A DNA stretch of 64,000 nucleotides. It comes from CAYWKU01 sp964459325 (GTDB lineage: Bacteria; RBG-13-61-14; CAYWKU01). The notes under the pieces were generated by a model that did no database searches, was not told the origin of the DNA, and saw nothing but the letters and a program-made list of their open reading frames with translations. Where the stretch lies: NCBI GenBank assembly GCA_964459325.1, contig CAYWKU010000016.1, positions 13,731-77,730 on the forward strand, given 5' to 3'. How positions within the stretch are numbered: the stretch's first letter is position 1; the number at the start of each line of letters is the position of its first letter. A program made the translations under genes and the position numbers. This document shows positions 53,646-62,907 of this stretch, piece by piece.

Positions 53646-55838
53646 TTACTTTATGTAGCCGAGAGCCCGGAGCCTGGCTTTGTCCTCCTCGGACCATCGA
53701 GGTTCGGTGCTCTTCGCGGGAGCGCCGGCGGAGCGTTCGGCGAGTTTTTCCGCCTTCGCTTCCATATTGCCCGCCAATTCGGGAAGTTCGTTTACCAGGT
53801 TAGTTTTTTCTCCCGGGTCATTGAAGATATAATGCAACTCCCTCATGCCCATGGTGGACCACCTGTACTGATAACCGTCCTTCCATATAACGTGATGCTG
53901 CCGGTAGTATTTTTCGGCCGCTTCCTTCGAGTACTCCTCGATTATTCTGAGAGCGTGAGGCCTGGGATATGAATCCGCGTGAGAAGACCGTCCTTTCTTT
54001 AAATTCCTCAGGCTTCTACCCGGCAGCCGAGCCTTCGCGGGCCCATCCAGTTTCAAAACATCGAGAACGGTAGGAAAGAGGTCAACGAGACTGACCAGCT
54101 CCTCAACCCTGGCGCCCGGCTTGTATCCGGGCAAATTCATAATTATCAGGGGTGCGTTCAATGTCGGAAATCCGCCCAGGAAGGCATGTCCGAAAAAATC
54201 GTGCTCCCCGAAATACTCGCCGTGGTCACTGGTTACGATGATAATGGAGTTGTTCCACAATCCGTGCCGTTGGAGATATGTAAAAAAGCGGGCCAGCTGC
54301 TTGTCCATGTATTTTATCTGCGCGTCGTAAAGGGCGACCAGCCCGGAAAATTCACGGCGGCTTATATTCACATCCCCTGCATTATACCTGTAGCGACCCT
54401 TATTGGCGCTTGTCTCCACCGCTTCCCTGTAGCTTTTCATATCGGGGAAGAATTCCGCCTGCTCTCCGTGTTGCGGCACATGATAGGGAGCGTGAGCGTC
54501 CATAAGATTCATAAAAAGGAAAAACGGGGTATCTTTTTCCCGAGAGTTCTTTAACCACCGGATGGCCCGGTCAACGATATTATGCCCGTGGATTTTATAG
54601 TCCCTTTCGGGCTGCATCCTCTTACCCGTCAACCCGCTTATCTTTTGCCGTAAGGCCTGTTTCCACCCTTCCCATATAGCTCCCCTCTCACTTCTTTTTC
54701 TCATGGAACCCGAGGACTCAAAGTATTGAAAACCCCTTATAAGCCCCGAGAATTCGGAAAGCCATACATTGGCCGATACCCCGGCGGTCTGATAACCGGC
54801 TTTATATAAAACTTCGGCGATTGTCGGATATCGCAAGTCCAGATGCACGTTCTTTCCGGTAGCAAGATGCTCGCCGGGATACTGTCCGGTAAACATCGAG
54901 GCATGGCTTGGCAGAGTCCAATGGTTCGGAGCCATTGCGTACTCGAAGAGCACGCCATGCTCCGCAAAATCATCCAGAACGGGTGTGGTGGGGCGCGGAT
55001 AACCGTAGCAGGATAAATGGTCGCCGCGCACTGTGTCCAGAACAATCAGAATTATGTTGGGGCGTGGACCTTCCGATTGCAGGCTTTCAAAATCCAACGA
55101 AGTCCTCCGGCAAAATGCCCACGGAGAAAAAATAAGCGCCACTTCGACCAGAACAATTATACCGAAAACCCACCTGTAAACGTTAATCCCCGCCCCTGCC
55201 TTTCGGCATGTTCTGTTTTCAATCGATGTCACCAGCAGGAATAATCCTACTCCGACTGCCACAAAAATCAGGAAAGCGACGGGCATATAGAAAAGATTCC
55301 AATTATCATGAAGGCTACGAAAAACGGGCACAAACCAGACAAACACGAATGCCGCGGGCATCAATCCGCTCAGGCCTACTCTTCTGTCCTTCCCTGTAAG
55401 CTTCAAAGCTCCCGCCAGTGAAGCCGCCCCGACCCCCAGCAGGAAAGCCTCCCATACCAGATCCATCACGGCGGGAGGAGCCGGAAGAATCACGCTTTGA
55501 AGAATAAAAGTCCCTGCAACGGCAACAAAAAAGAAGGCTATACCGCCCGGGTGCCATCCATGCTTTCCGGTGGTTGCAAAACGCTTCCTGATAATGCGGC
55601 CCGCCAGATGCCATGCTATCCCGACAAAAACGAAAAGCAGAGGATAAAATATAAGCAATTCAAGAAGGGACTTATCGGTCAGTATGGTCCCAATCGCCTT
55701 TGTAGCTCCGAATATCGCAAAATCGGAAGCGACCAGGTATATAAACTCGACAAACCAGAATATTAAACCCGCAAAAAACCACAAGAATAAGGGTTTCAAT
55801 AAATAATCCGCCGTGCGAGGATTTTCATCCGATGCCAT
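53646..55838 (-). CDS. Membrane-anchored sulfatase-like hydrolase/transferase with atypical active site
   Basis: The 730-residue protein has about seven membrane segments in the first 240 residues, then a periplasmic alkaline-phosphatase-superfamily domain (NIILIVLDTVRGDHLSCYGY, residues about 261-280). The position of the sulfatase nucleophile C/S-x-P-x-R reads T308-L-P-S-H312 (NHWTLPSHASMFTG). There is thus no Cys or Ser to convert to formylglycine, and Thr is the likely nucleophile, as in LtaS and phosphoethanolamine transferases. Further metal motifs are VTSDHGEYFGEHDFFGH. It may modify a lipid or polysaccharide headgroup rather than hydrolyse a sulfate ester. Confidence 0.8.
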   Translation of the reverse strand: MASDENPRTADYLLKPLFLWFFAGLIFWFVEFIYLVASDFAIFGATKAIGTILTDKSLLELLIFYPLLFVFVGIAWHLAGRIIRKRFATTGKHGWHPGGIAFFFVAVAGTFILQSVILPAPPAVMDLVWEAFLLGVGAASLAGALKLTGKDRRVGLSGLMPAAFVFVWFVPVFRSLHDNWNLFYMPVAFLIFVAVGVGLFLLVTSIENRTCRKAGAGINVYRWVFGIIVLVEVALIFSPWAFCRRTSLDFESLQSEGPRPNIILIVLDTVRGDHLSCYGYPRPTTPVLDDFAEHGVLFEYAMAPNHWTLPSHASMFTGQYPGEHLATGKNVHLDLRYPTIAEVLYKAGYQTAGVSANVWLSEFSGLIRGFQYFESSGSMRKRSERGAIWEGWKQALRQKISGLTGKRMQPERDYKIHGHNIVDRAIRWLKNSREKDTPFFLFMNLMDAHAPYHVPQHGEQAEFFPDMKSYREAVETSANKGRYRYNAGDVNISRREFSGLVALYDAQIKYMDKQLARFFTYLQRHGLWNNSIIIVTSDHGEYFGEHDFFGHAFLGGFPTLNAPLIIMNLPGYKPGARVEELVSLVDLFPTVLDVLKLDGPAKARLPGRSLRNLKKGRSSHADSYPRPHALRIIEEYSKEAAEKYYRQHHVIWKDGYQYRWSTMGMRELHYIFNDPGEKTNLVNELPELAGNMEAKAEKLAERSAGAPAKSTEPRWSEEDKARLRALGYIK

Positions 55839-55858
55839 GTCGCCTGCCTGATTTTCCT

Positions 55859-55887
55859 TTGCAATCGGAAATAAGAGTAATTAATAT
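55859..55887 (+). promoter_or_regulatory. Promoter for the PhoD-like phosphatase gene
   Basis: TTGCAA (about 55859-55864) and TAATAT (55882-55887) are spaced by 17 bases. The leader is about 40 bases with an AGGAG ribosome site before the ATG. Confidence 0.6.
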
Positions 55888-55934
55888 AGACCCGTTATTC
55901 AATTTATGATAAAACCCTTACAGGAGTATTAAAA

Positions 55935-57788
55935 ATGGAAAAAGCCACATTTCGCTCAACCGGCGCTCGAAAAGTAATTGCATTGGCTTGTTTCGGGGCA
56001 TTTACCTCATTTTTTTTATGTTGTCACTATCTGAATAAAAAGGAAAACGAAAACGTCGTGTTTACACTGTACACCGTGAATAACGGTATATTGAAAATGA
56101 CCGCCCAGATGTACCCCGCCGACCCGGAAGATGCCGGAAAGGCGGTACTTCAAACAAAAGAAGGGGACGGCTGGAAGAGCATCGCCGAAGAGAAAGTTGT
56201 CCTCCCGGACTGGCGGGCTTACTTCAGGGTCGAAAACTGGGACTCCAACCACACAAAGCGGTACCGGGTAAAGTACCGCGATTCATCATGGAAGGGAGTC
56301 ATCAGGAAAAATCCCGTGGACAAGGAAGAAATAATGGTCGCCGCCTTCACCGGCAACGGCCCCCGCCCCAACGTTCCGAAAACCGACATCGTTAAATACC
56401 TGAAAAAGTACGACCCCGACCTGCTGGTATTCACCGGCGACCAGGTATATCGCCACCATCATCATCTCGGCGCGTGGATAGAGTTCGGGGAGAATTTCGG
56501 CGAACTCACCCGCGACCGGCCCACCGTATGCATACCCGATGACCATGACGTGGGCAATTCCAACCTGTGGGGTGCATCGGGAAGAAAAACCGACAATATT
56601 TACGAAGGCGGTTACCCGAAACCCGCCGAATACGTCAAACAAGTAGAGCGCGCCCAGACAAGCCACCTTCCCGACCCCTACGACCCGACACCCGTAAAAC
56701 AGGACATCGGCACTTATTACACTTCACTTACGTGGGGCGGAATAAGCTTCGCAATAATCGAGGACCGCAAGTTCAAATCCGGCCCGGAGGGTGTAATGCC
56801 GGATGAATGGGGCCCCCGCCCGGACCACGTAACCGTCGCCGAGTACGATAAGGAAGTTCTCGACGCCCCCGGAAAAAAACTCCTCGGACAACGGCAGCTT
56901 AAATTCCTCCGCGACTGGGCCGACGACTGGAAGGGGGCGGAGATGAAGGCCGTCATCTCCCAGACCGCTCCGGCCAACGTCAGCACTCATCAACAGATAA
57001 TCCCCTTTTATGCAAAATGGAGGCGCAGGATTTACGCCGACCTCGACTCCAACGGTTGGCCGAAAAGCGGCAGGGACAGAATGCTTCGGATTCTCCGCAA
57101 AGCGTTCGCATTCATCATCTGCGGCGACCAGCACCTGGCAACCCTCGTGCATCACGGCATAGATAAATGGAACGACGCGGGGCTGTCCTTCTGCGTGCCG
57201 TCCATCGCCAATTACTGGCGCAGATGGTGGCTGCCAGAGGAACCGGGAAAAAATCGCCGACCGGGCGCACCCGAATACACCGGCGAATTCGTAGACGGTC
57301 TGGGCAACAAAATTACCGTTAAAGCCGTGGCCAATCCCACTGAAACCGGAAGAAAGCCAACGGAGCTTCACGATAAAGCACCCGGCTACGGCATTATAAA
57401 GTTCAACAAAAGAAACCGAACTATCACCGTGGAATGCTGGCCCCGGCAGGTTGACCCCACCGTCCCGAAAAACGCCAAAATGCAATATCCGGGCTGGCCG
57501 AGAACCATATCACAGACGGACAACTACGCCCGAAAACCCGCCGCATACCTGCCCGAAATACACACCTCCGGCACGAGCGAGCCGGTAGTCAAGGTTATCA
57601 ACGAAAAATCGAGCGAGTTGGTTTACGCCTTGAGAATCAACGGAAATTCCTTCAGGCCGATGGTGTTCGACTCCGGCAAGCACACCCTGGTCGTCGGAGA
57701 ACCCGGCGGGAAGACGAAAACACTAAAGGGCGTGCAACCGTTGGAAAGGGGCGGGAAAGACACCATTCGGCTGAAGTTCGACCATTGA
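55935..57788 (+). CDS. PhoD-like alkaline phosphatase/metallophosphoesterase
   Basis: The 617-residue protein has an N-terminal membrane/signal segment (about residues 14-32) and a PhoD-type core: VFTGDQVYRHHHHLG, IPDDHDVGN, VISQTAPAN and GDQHLATLVHHG, which together form the metal site. A C-terminal region of about 150 residues holds beta-rich sequence. PhoD enzymes are secreted phosphomonoesterases or phosphodiesterases used to scavenge phosphate. The exported location is supported by the hydrophobic N-terminus; a twin Arg is absent, so Sec export or anchoring is likelier than Tat. Confidence 0.82.
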   Translation: MEKATFRSTGARKVIALACFGAFTSFFLCCHYLNKKENENVVFTLYTVNNGILKMTAQMYPADPEDAGKAVLQTKEGDGWKSIAEEKVVLPDWRAYFRVENWDSNHTKRYRVKYRDSSWKGVIRKNPVDKEEIMVAAFTGNGPRPNVPKTDIVKYLKKYDPDLLVFTGDQVYRHHHHLGAWIEFGENFGELTRDRPTVCIPDDHDVGNSNLWGASGRKTDNIYEGGYPKPAEYVKQVERAQTSHLPDPYDPTPVKQDIGTYYTSLTWGGISFAIIEDRKFKSGPEGVMPDEWGPRPDHVTVAEYDKEVLDAPGKKLLGQRQLKFLRDWADDWKGAEMKAVISQTAPANVSTHQQIIPFYAKWRRRIYADLDSNGWPKSGRDRMLRILRKAFAFIICGDQHLATLVHHGIDKWNDAGLSFCVPSIANYWRRWWLPEEPGKNRRPGAPEYTGEFVDGLGNKITVKAVANPTETGRKPTELHDKAPGYGIIKFNKRNRTITVECWPRQVDPTVPKNAKMQYPGWPRTISQTDNYARKPAAYLPEIHTSGTSEPVVKVINEKSSELVYALRINGNSFRPMVFDSGKHTLVVGEPGGKTKTLKGVQPLERGGKDTIRLKFDH

Positions 57789-57794
57789 ACCGCT

Positions 57795-58937
57795 TCATTC
57801 AAGCGTGGTTTTGAAGCTTTTCAGGCCGGCGAATATGGCCGCCGCTCCCAGTATGCACAAACCCGCCACGTCCGGCCAGAGCGCCGCCATGCCCACTCCC
57901 TTGGTTAGAACCCCGCGGAGTATTCCCAGGTAGTAGCGCAGAGGTACAAGGTATGTAACGTATTGCAGCGGCTCCGGCATGGTTATTATAGGAAAAATGA
58001 AGCCCGAAAGCAGAAAAGTGATAATCATGTAGAACATTATCATGTACAGCGCCTGCTGCTGGTTGGCGGAGAAGCTGGAAAACATGAGCCCTATGGCCAG
58101 GGAAACGATTATATAAAACACGCTCAGCAAAAAGAAAAGAGCGAGGCTCCCGTGAATTGGCACCCCGAACACCGTGGTTGCGGCCACCAGGATTATAACA
58201 ACGTCCACGAAGGCAAGGAGCATATAGGGGAAAAGCTTGCCCACGAACATTTCCGATGGCCTCAGCGGGCTGGAGAGCAAAAGCTCCATGTTGCCCAGCT
58301 CCTTCTCCCTGACGATGGCCAGCGCGGTGAGGATGAGCGTCACCTGCGTCACTATCACCCCGATTAAGTTCGGCACATAAAACCTCACCTTGGCTCTCGA
58401 CGGGTTGTACCAGTATCGCGGCGCCGCCTCCCCCGGCTCGGAGGGCCTTTCATCCGGCGGGTTTCGCATTAACCTTTCCTTGAGCATGCTTTCGGCGTAT
58501 GCGAAAGATATACGCTTTGAATAAGTCATGGCGGTCATGGCAACCTGGGAATCCACGCCGTCGATGAGCATGAGCGCCTTGCCGCGCCCGCCGCTTATCA
58601 TTTTTTCCCCGAAGCCGTCTTCGATGAAAAGGGCTGCATAAACCCGGCCCTTGTCCAGCATATCCAGCAAATCTTTCGGACGAGTGGATTCCGCCACTTT
58701 ATCGAAACTACCGGGCGCGGTAAACGATTTCACGAAATTCCTTGACACGCTTGTCGAATCGTAATCGGCAACAGCCATCGGCAAATGACGGATTTCCCGG
58801 CTTACCGCGTAGCCGAAAAGCACCAGCATCATTATGGGCATACCCACTATAATGCCCATAGTGCGCCGGTCGCGGCGTATCTGCCGGAACTCCTTCACCA
58901 GCATTATAAGCAGGTTGTGAACGCTGAACCTTCTCAA
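57795..58937 (-). CDS. ABC-2 type transporter permease (YbhR-like)
   Basis: The 380-residue protein has one N-terminal membrane helix (about 26-44), a large extracytoplasmic domain (about 50-190) and five C-terminal membrane segments, with ELGNMELLLSSPLRPSEMFVGK in the cytoplasmic coupling loop. This is the layout of YbhS/YbhR/YhhJ permeases. It overlaps the preceding permease by 4 bases and is the last gene of the operon. The two similar permeases probably form a heterodimer. Confidence 0.88.
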   Translation of the reverse strand: MRRFSVHNLLIMLVKEFRQIRRDRRTMGIIVGMPIMMLVLFGYAVSREIRHLPMAVADYDSTSVSRNFVKSFTAPGSFDKVAESTRPKDLLDMLDKGRVYAALFIEDGFGEKMISGGRGKALMLIDGVDSQVAMTAMTYSKRISFAYAESMLKERLMRNPPDERPSEPGEAAPRYWYNPSRAKVRFYVPNLIGVIVTQVTLILTALAIVREKELGNMELLLSSPLRPSEMFVGKLFPYMLLAFVDVVIILVAATTVFGVPIHGSLALFFLLSVFYIIVSLAIGLMFSSFSANQQQALYMIMFYMIITFLLSGFIFPIITMPEPLQYVTYLVPLRYYLGILRGVLTKGVGMAALWPDVAGLCILGAAAIFAGLKSFKTTLE

Positions 58938-60064
58938 GTCCTGCTCCTTGCCATCTTAAAGGACGTTGCCGCTATCGAGGCCAGCAGAAAGACGGTGATA
59001 CCCGCAAAATCCGGCCACAGGGACGCAAAACCCACACCCTTCAAAGTAACCCCCCTCATTATCACCAGGAAATACTTGAGCGGTATCAGGTAGCTTACCC
59101 ACCGGAAAAAGTCCGGCATGCTGAAGACAGGAAAATACATCCCCGAAAGTATCAGGCTGGGAAGCATGTAGAATATGGTAAGCTGGGCCGCCTGAACCTG
59201 GTTTTTGCTTACGCTGGATATGAAAAACCCGAAGCTGAGGCTGGCCACTACGAATATCAGAATCCCGGCGCCGAACACAAGCATGCTGCCGCGAATAACC
59301 ATCCCGAACCACCATACGCTGACGGCCATAATCAGCACAATCGCCGCAATCGATATCATCCCGAATGGAATCAGCTTACCGACGATTATTTCCAACCCCC
59401 TCAGCGGGGTTACAAGCAACTGGTCGAAAGTGCCGCTTTCCCGCTCCCGTATCACCGCCATAGCGGCCAGCATTATGGTGAGGAACGTGAGCAGGTATCC
59501 TATCAGGCCGGGTATCATGAATAGAATCGCGTCCAGCTCGGGGTTGTACAGCACCCTCGAATCCATGTCCACAGGGCTCAGCTCGAGCACCCGCTGCGCG
59601 TCCCCGTATCCCGCGACATTGGCGCCGAAAAAGTCGGCGGCTATCAACCTGCCGTAACCCGCCGCCTGCTCGGCCGTCGGAGGTATGGAGCCGTCGATTA
59701 TCAACTGCACCTTCGCCGCTTCGGGGCCGGAGCGTTTGAGGTCGCGCTCGAAACCGGTCGGAATAACCAGCGCCATGAAGCAGCCGCCTTTGTCGAGAAG
59801 CTCCTTCACTTCGGAATAACTGCGGCATTCGGTGCACTTCTCGAAATACTTGGTCTCAAAAAAGGACTCGGTAAGCTCGCGGGAGGAGCCGGACCTGTCC
59901 ATATCCAGAACCGCCACCGGGAGGTTTTCTATATCGGTCCTGGCGGCGTATGTAAAAATCACCAGCAAAAGCGTCGGCATGCCTATCAGTGCGGCCAGCG
60001 TCTTCCGGTCCCGGACAAGCTCGATAAACTCCTTCTTAACGAACTGGAAAATCCTGCCCGTCAT
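58934..60064 (-). CDS. ABC-2 type transporter permease (YbhS-like)
   Basis: The 376-residue protein matches its neighbour in plan: an N-terminal helix, a periplasmic domain of about 150 residues, then five membrane segments. The coupling motif is ESGTFDQLLVTPLRGLEIIVGK. The two permeases are clearly paralogous (both with Y-L-I/V-P-L-K/R-Y-x-L near the last segments), suggesting an old duplication. Start and stop overlap both neighbours by 4 bases. Confidence 0.88.
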   Translation of the reverse strand: MTGRIFQFVKKEFIELVRDRKTLAALIGMPTLLLVIFTYAARTDIENLPVAVLDMDRSGSSRELTESFFETKYFEKCTECRSYSEVKELLDKGGCFMALVIPTGFERDLKRSGPEAAKVQLIIDGSIPPTAEQAAGYGRLIAADFFGANVAGYGDAQRVLELSPVDMDSRVLYNPELDAILFMIPGLIGYLLTFLTIMLAAMAVIRERESGTFDQLLVTPLRGLEIIVGKLIPFGMISIAAIVLIMAVSVWWFGMVIRGSMLVFGAGILIFVVASLSFGFFISSVSKNQVQAAQLTIFYMLPSLILSGMYFPVFSMPDFFRWVSYLIPLKYFLVIMRGVTLKGVGFASLWPDFAGITVFLLASIAATSFKMARSRT

Positions 60065-60987
60065 CCGCCGGTCTCCATCAGCGCAATAAAAACGTCTTCG
60101 AGCGACGGGGGTATCTCCGCGTAATTTTCGACGGGCGCCCCCGCCGAGCGAATCCGCTGAAAAACCTTATCCGCATCCGATACCGACTCCGAAAGTATGA
60201 CGTGCAGGTCGCGGCCGTAAATGGTGACATCTTCTACATCCTCAACTTCGGCGATTTTATCCATGTGCGCGAGAGCATCCGGCAGGTTCGCTTCAAACAC
60301 CTTTCCCCGAATGACCCGCTTTTTAAGCTCCTCCGGGCTTCCGAGAGCGACCAGTTCGCCCCTGTTGATAAGCCCTATGCGGTCGCAGTATTCGGCCTCT
60401 TCCATGTAGTGGGTGGTGACAAAGATGGTGGCGCCGTCCCCGGCCATGTCGGTGATGATGTCCCAGAACACCCGCCTGCTCGACGGGTCGACCCCGCCGG
60501 TCGGCTCGTCAAGAAAAACTATCTCGGGCTCGTGCAGCATGGCGCAGGTCAGCGCCAGCCTCTGCTTCCACCCTACCGATAGCTCGCTGGTAAGCCTGTC
60601 CCTTTTGTCATGCAGCTCCTGCCGTTTTAGAAGCTCCCTTATCCGCTCGATGCGGCGGGATTTCTTCATGCCGTAAACGCCGGCGTAAAACTTCAGGTTT
60701 TCCTCGACCGTAAGGGACGGATACAGGCTGAACTTCTGCGACATGTATCCGATACCCTTCACTACATCGCGGTGATGCTTGACCGTATCGTAACCCAACA
60801 CGGTAACGCTGCCTTCGGTGGGGGAAATGATGCCGGTAATCATCTTTATTGTCGTGGACTTGCCGCTGCCGTTGGGGCCGAGGAACCCGAAGATTTCCCC
60901 CTGCCGCACGTCGAAACTCACCCGGTCGACGGCGGTGAAGTCGCCGAATTTGCGGGTAACGTCCTTCAGCTCGACCACCGTGTTCAT
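60061..60987 (-). CDS. ABC transporter ATPase, second of a pair
   Basis: The 308-residue ATPase has Walker A GPNGSGKST, signature L-S-V-G-W-K-Q-R (S-V-G replaces the usual S-G-G), Walker B VFLDEPTGGVDP and H-loop TTHYMEEAEYCD. A DUF4162-type C-terminal tail follows. Together with the next-listed ATPase it corresponds to the two halves of the fused YbhF-type ATPase of enterobacteria. It overlaps both neighbours by 4 bases. Confidence 0.9.
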   Translation of the reverse strand: MNTVVELKDVTRKFGDFTAVDRVSFDVRQGEIFGFLGPNGSGKSTTIKMITGIISPTEGSVTVLGYDTVKHHRDVVKGIGYMSQKFSLYPSLTVEENLKFYAGVYGMKKSRRIERIRELLKRQELHDKRDRLTSELSVGWKQRLALTCAMLHEPEIVFLDEPTGGVDPSSRRVFWDIITDMAGDGATIFVTTHYMEEAEYCDRIGLINRGELVALGSPEELKKRVIRGKVFEANLPDALAHMDKIAEVEDVEDVTIYGRDLHVILSESVSDADKVFQRIRSAGAPVENYAEIPPSLEDVFIALMETGG

Positions 60988-61934
60988 TTCTCATCGCTCC
61001 CGCTTCGGGTTTTCCCCAGGATGTATGCGAAAACGTCCTCCAGCGTGGGGCGGCTTTCTTCCACCGTATGCCCTTCTCCGGGCAGTAACTTTCGCAGGCG
61101 TTCAGGCTCCATGTCCGGCTCGGCCTGCACCCGGAGCATGGTACCGACCAACTGCGCGCCAAGAATGCCGGGGCCGCCCTTTATGGCCTTTTGCGCCTTC
61201 CTCAAATCCGGTCCCCTGACGATGAACTGCCGCCATTCGGCGGATTTTTTCAGTTGGTCCACTTCGCCTTCCCGCACAATCCTTCCGCCGTCTATAAACG
61301 AAATGCGTCGGCAGCGGTCGGCTTCGTCCATGTAAGGTGTGGAGACGAAAACGGTCAGCCCTTGTGCGGAAAGGTTTTCGATATTCTTCCAGAACTCGCG
61401 CCTCGCCACCGGGTCGACGCCGGTTGTCGGCTCGTCCAAGAGCAACAGCTCCGGCCGGTGTATAAGCGCGCAGGCCAGCGCCAGCTTCTGCTTCATGCCG
61501 CCGCTCAAAGCCTCCGCCAGCCGCCCGGTAAACGGCTCCAGGCCGGTAAAATCGAGCAGCCACTTGACCCTTTCGGACATCTCCGAGGCCGGCGCCCGGT
61601 ATATTCCGGCATAGAAGGAAATGTTCTCGGAAACGCTCAGGTCGAGATAAAGGCTGAAGTTCTGCGGCATGTAACCGATGCGGTGCTTGATGGGCCACGG
61701 GTCGCGCACCACGTCGTGCCCGAAAACGCTCGCCCATCCCGAAGTGGGCTTCAAAACGGTAGCCAGGATGCGCATGGCGGTGGTCTTCCCCGCGCCGTCG
61801 GGGCCGATGAGGCCGTAAATCCGGCCCGGCTCGACGGTGAGGCTCATCCCGTCCAGCGCTTTCAAATCGCCGAAGGTCCTGGTTACACCGTCGAAGGTTA
61901 TGGCCGACTCATCCGTCATCGTTTCCCGTTTCAT
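60984..61934 (-). CDS. ABC transporter ATPase, first of a pair
   Basis: The 316-residue ATPase has Walker A GPDGAGKTT, signature ALSGGMKQKLALACAL, Walker B LLLDEPTTGVDP and a H-loop region in which the usual His is replaced (FVSTPYMDEADRC). That change may make this the non-hydrolysing site of a heterodimer. The start is ATG 61934 (26-base overlap with the membrane-fusion gene) or ATG 61919. Confidence 0.88.
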   Translation of the reverse strand: MKRETMTDESAITFDGVTRTFGDLKALDGMSLTVEPGRIYGLIGPDGAGKTTAMRILATVLKPTSGWASVFGHDVVRDPWPIKHRIGYMPQNFSLYLDLSVSENISFYAGIYRAPASEMSERVKWLLDFTGLEPFTGRLAEALSGGMKQKLALACALIHRPELLLLDEPTTGVDPVARREFWKNIENLSAQGLTVFVSTPYMDEADRCRRISFIDGGRIVREGEVDQLKKSAEWRQFIVRGPDLRKAQKAIKGGPGILGAQLVGTMLRVQAEPDMEPERLRKLLPGEGHTVEESRPTLEDVFAYILGKTRSGSDEK

Positions 61935-62904
61935 CGGCGGCGCCGGGGATTATCCACGCATCGGCGGGCAGGCCGGGTTTGAGGTCTTCGGCGCCTTCGG
62001 TAATGTTCACCCGCATTTTGAACACCAGGTGCGAGCGGCCTTCTTCGGTGGTCACGTTTTCCGGGGTGAATTCCGCCCGGGGCTTTATCCTCTCCACCTC
62101 GCCCTCGAAAGTGCGGCCCGGAAAGCCGGTTACCTCGACCTTTACCCTGTCGCCCGGGCTGACTTTCCTCAATTGCTCGATGGGCACGTAGACGTCGATG
62201 TAGAAGTCGGAGAGGTCCTGCAACAGCACCAGCGCCGTGCCCTGCCCCGCAAGCTCGCCTTCCTCGACGAAAATCTCGCTCACCGTCAACTCGCCGGGGC
62301 TTTTTACGTTCGAGTAGCTTTCCTGGAGCGCGGCAAGCCCGGCAGCCGCCTTCGCCCGCTCGACCTGCTCCCGGGCGGCCTCGATGTCCTCCTCCCGTGC
62401 GCCCTTTCGGGCCAGCTCATATTGTTTCTGTGCGGCTTCCAGGTTGGCCTTCGCCGACTTGTATTTGCTCAGGGTTACGTCGTAGTCCTGCTGCGATATA
62501 GCTTCTTTTTCGAGCAGCTTTTCCCGGCGTTGGAGAGTGTCTTCGGTAAGCTCGTACTGAGCCCGCGCGGCCTCGACGGCCTGCCGGGCGCGGTCTATCT
62601 CCTCCTCCCGCAGTCCCTTTTTCGCCTTTTCGTATTGTTGCCGTGCGGCGCCGAGCGCGGCCTGAGCCTGTTTCCCCTGAAGGCGGTACGCTTCCGGGTC
62701 GATTTCGACCATCAGGTCTCCCTTTTTGAGCATCTGCGAGCGTTTCACGTGCAGCGCAGTCACCTCGCCCGCCACCTTGGCGCTCATCAGCACCTCGCGG
62801 GCCTCCACTGTGCCGGAAGCGTAAACACCCTCCCCGGACTCCTCGCAGGCGACGAGGAAAATCATGGAAGCGAGGAGAGTCAGGGTTATTAAGTTGCGAG
62901 CCAT
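61909..62904 (-). CDS. Membrane-fusion lipoprotein, HlyD/YbhG family
   Basis: The 331-residue protein has a clean lipoprotein signal (FLVAC, C20). Barrel/lipoyl halves (VTALHVKRSQMLKKGDLM and SPGELTVSEIFVEEGELAGQG, quoted in part) flank a long alpha-helical hairpin (about residues 85-190, rich in Ala, Glu and Arg). It should bridge the inner-membrane ABC transporter and an outer-membrane channel. No TolC-type gene is in the window. Confidence 0.9.
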   Translation of the reverse strand: MARNLITLTLLASMIFLVACEESGEGVYASGTVEAREVLMSAKVAGEVTALHVKRSQMLKKGDLMVEIDPEAYRLQGKQAQAALGAARQQYEKAKKGLREEEIDRARQAVEAARAQYELTEDTLQRREKLLEKEAISQQDYDVTLSKYKSAKANLEAAQKQYELARKGAREEDIEAAREQVERAKAAAGLAALQESYSNVKSPGELTVSEIFVEEGELAGQGTALVLLQDLSDFYIDVYVPIEQLRKVSPGDRVKVEVTGFPGRTFEGEVERIKPRAEFTPENVTTEEGRSHLVFKMRVNITEGAEDLKPGLPADAWIIPGAADETGNDDG

Positions 62905-62907
62905 TGC

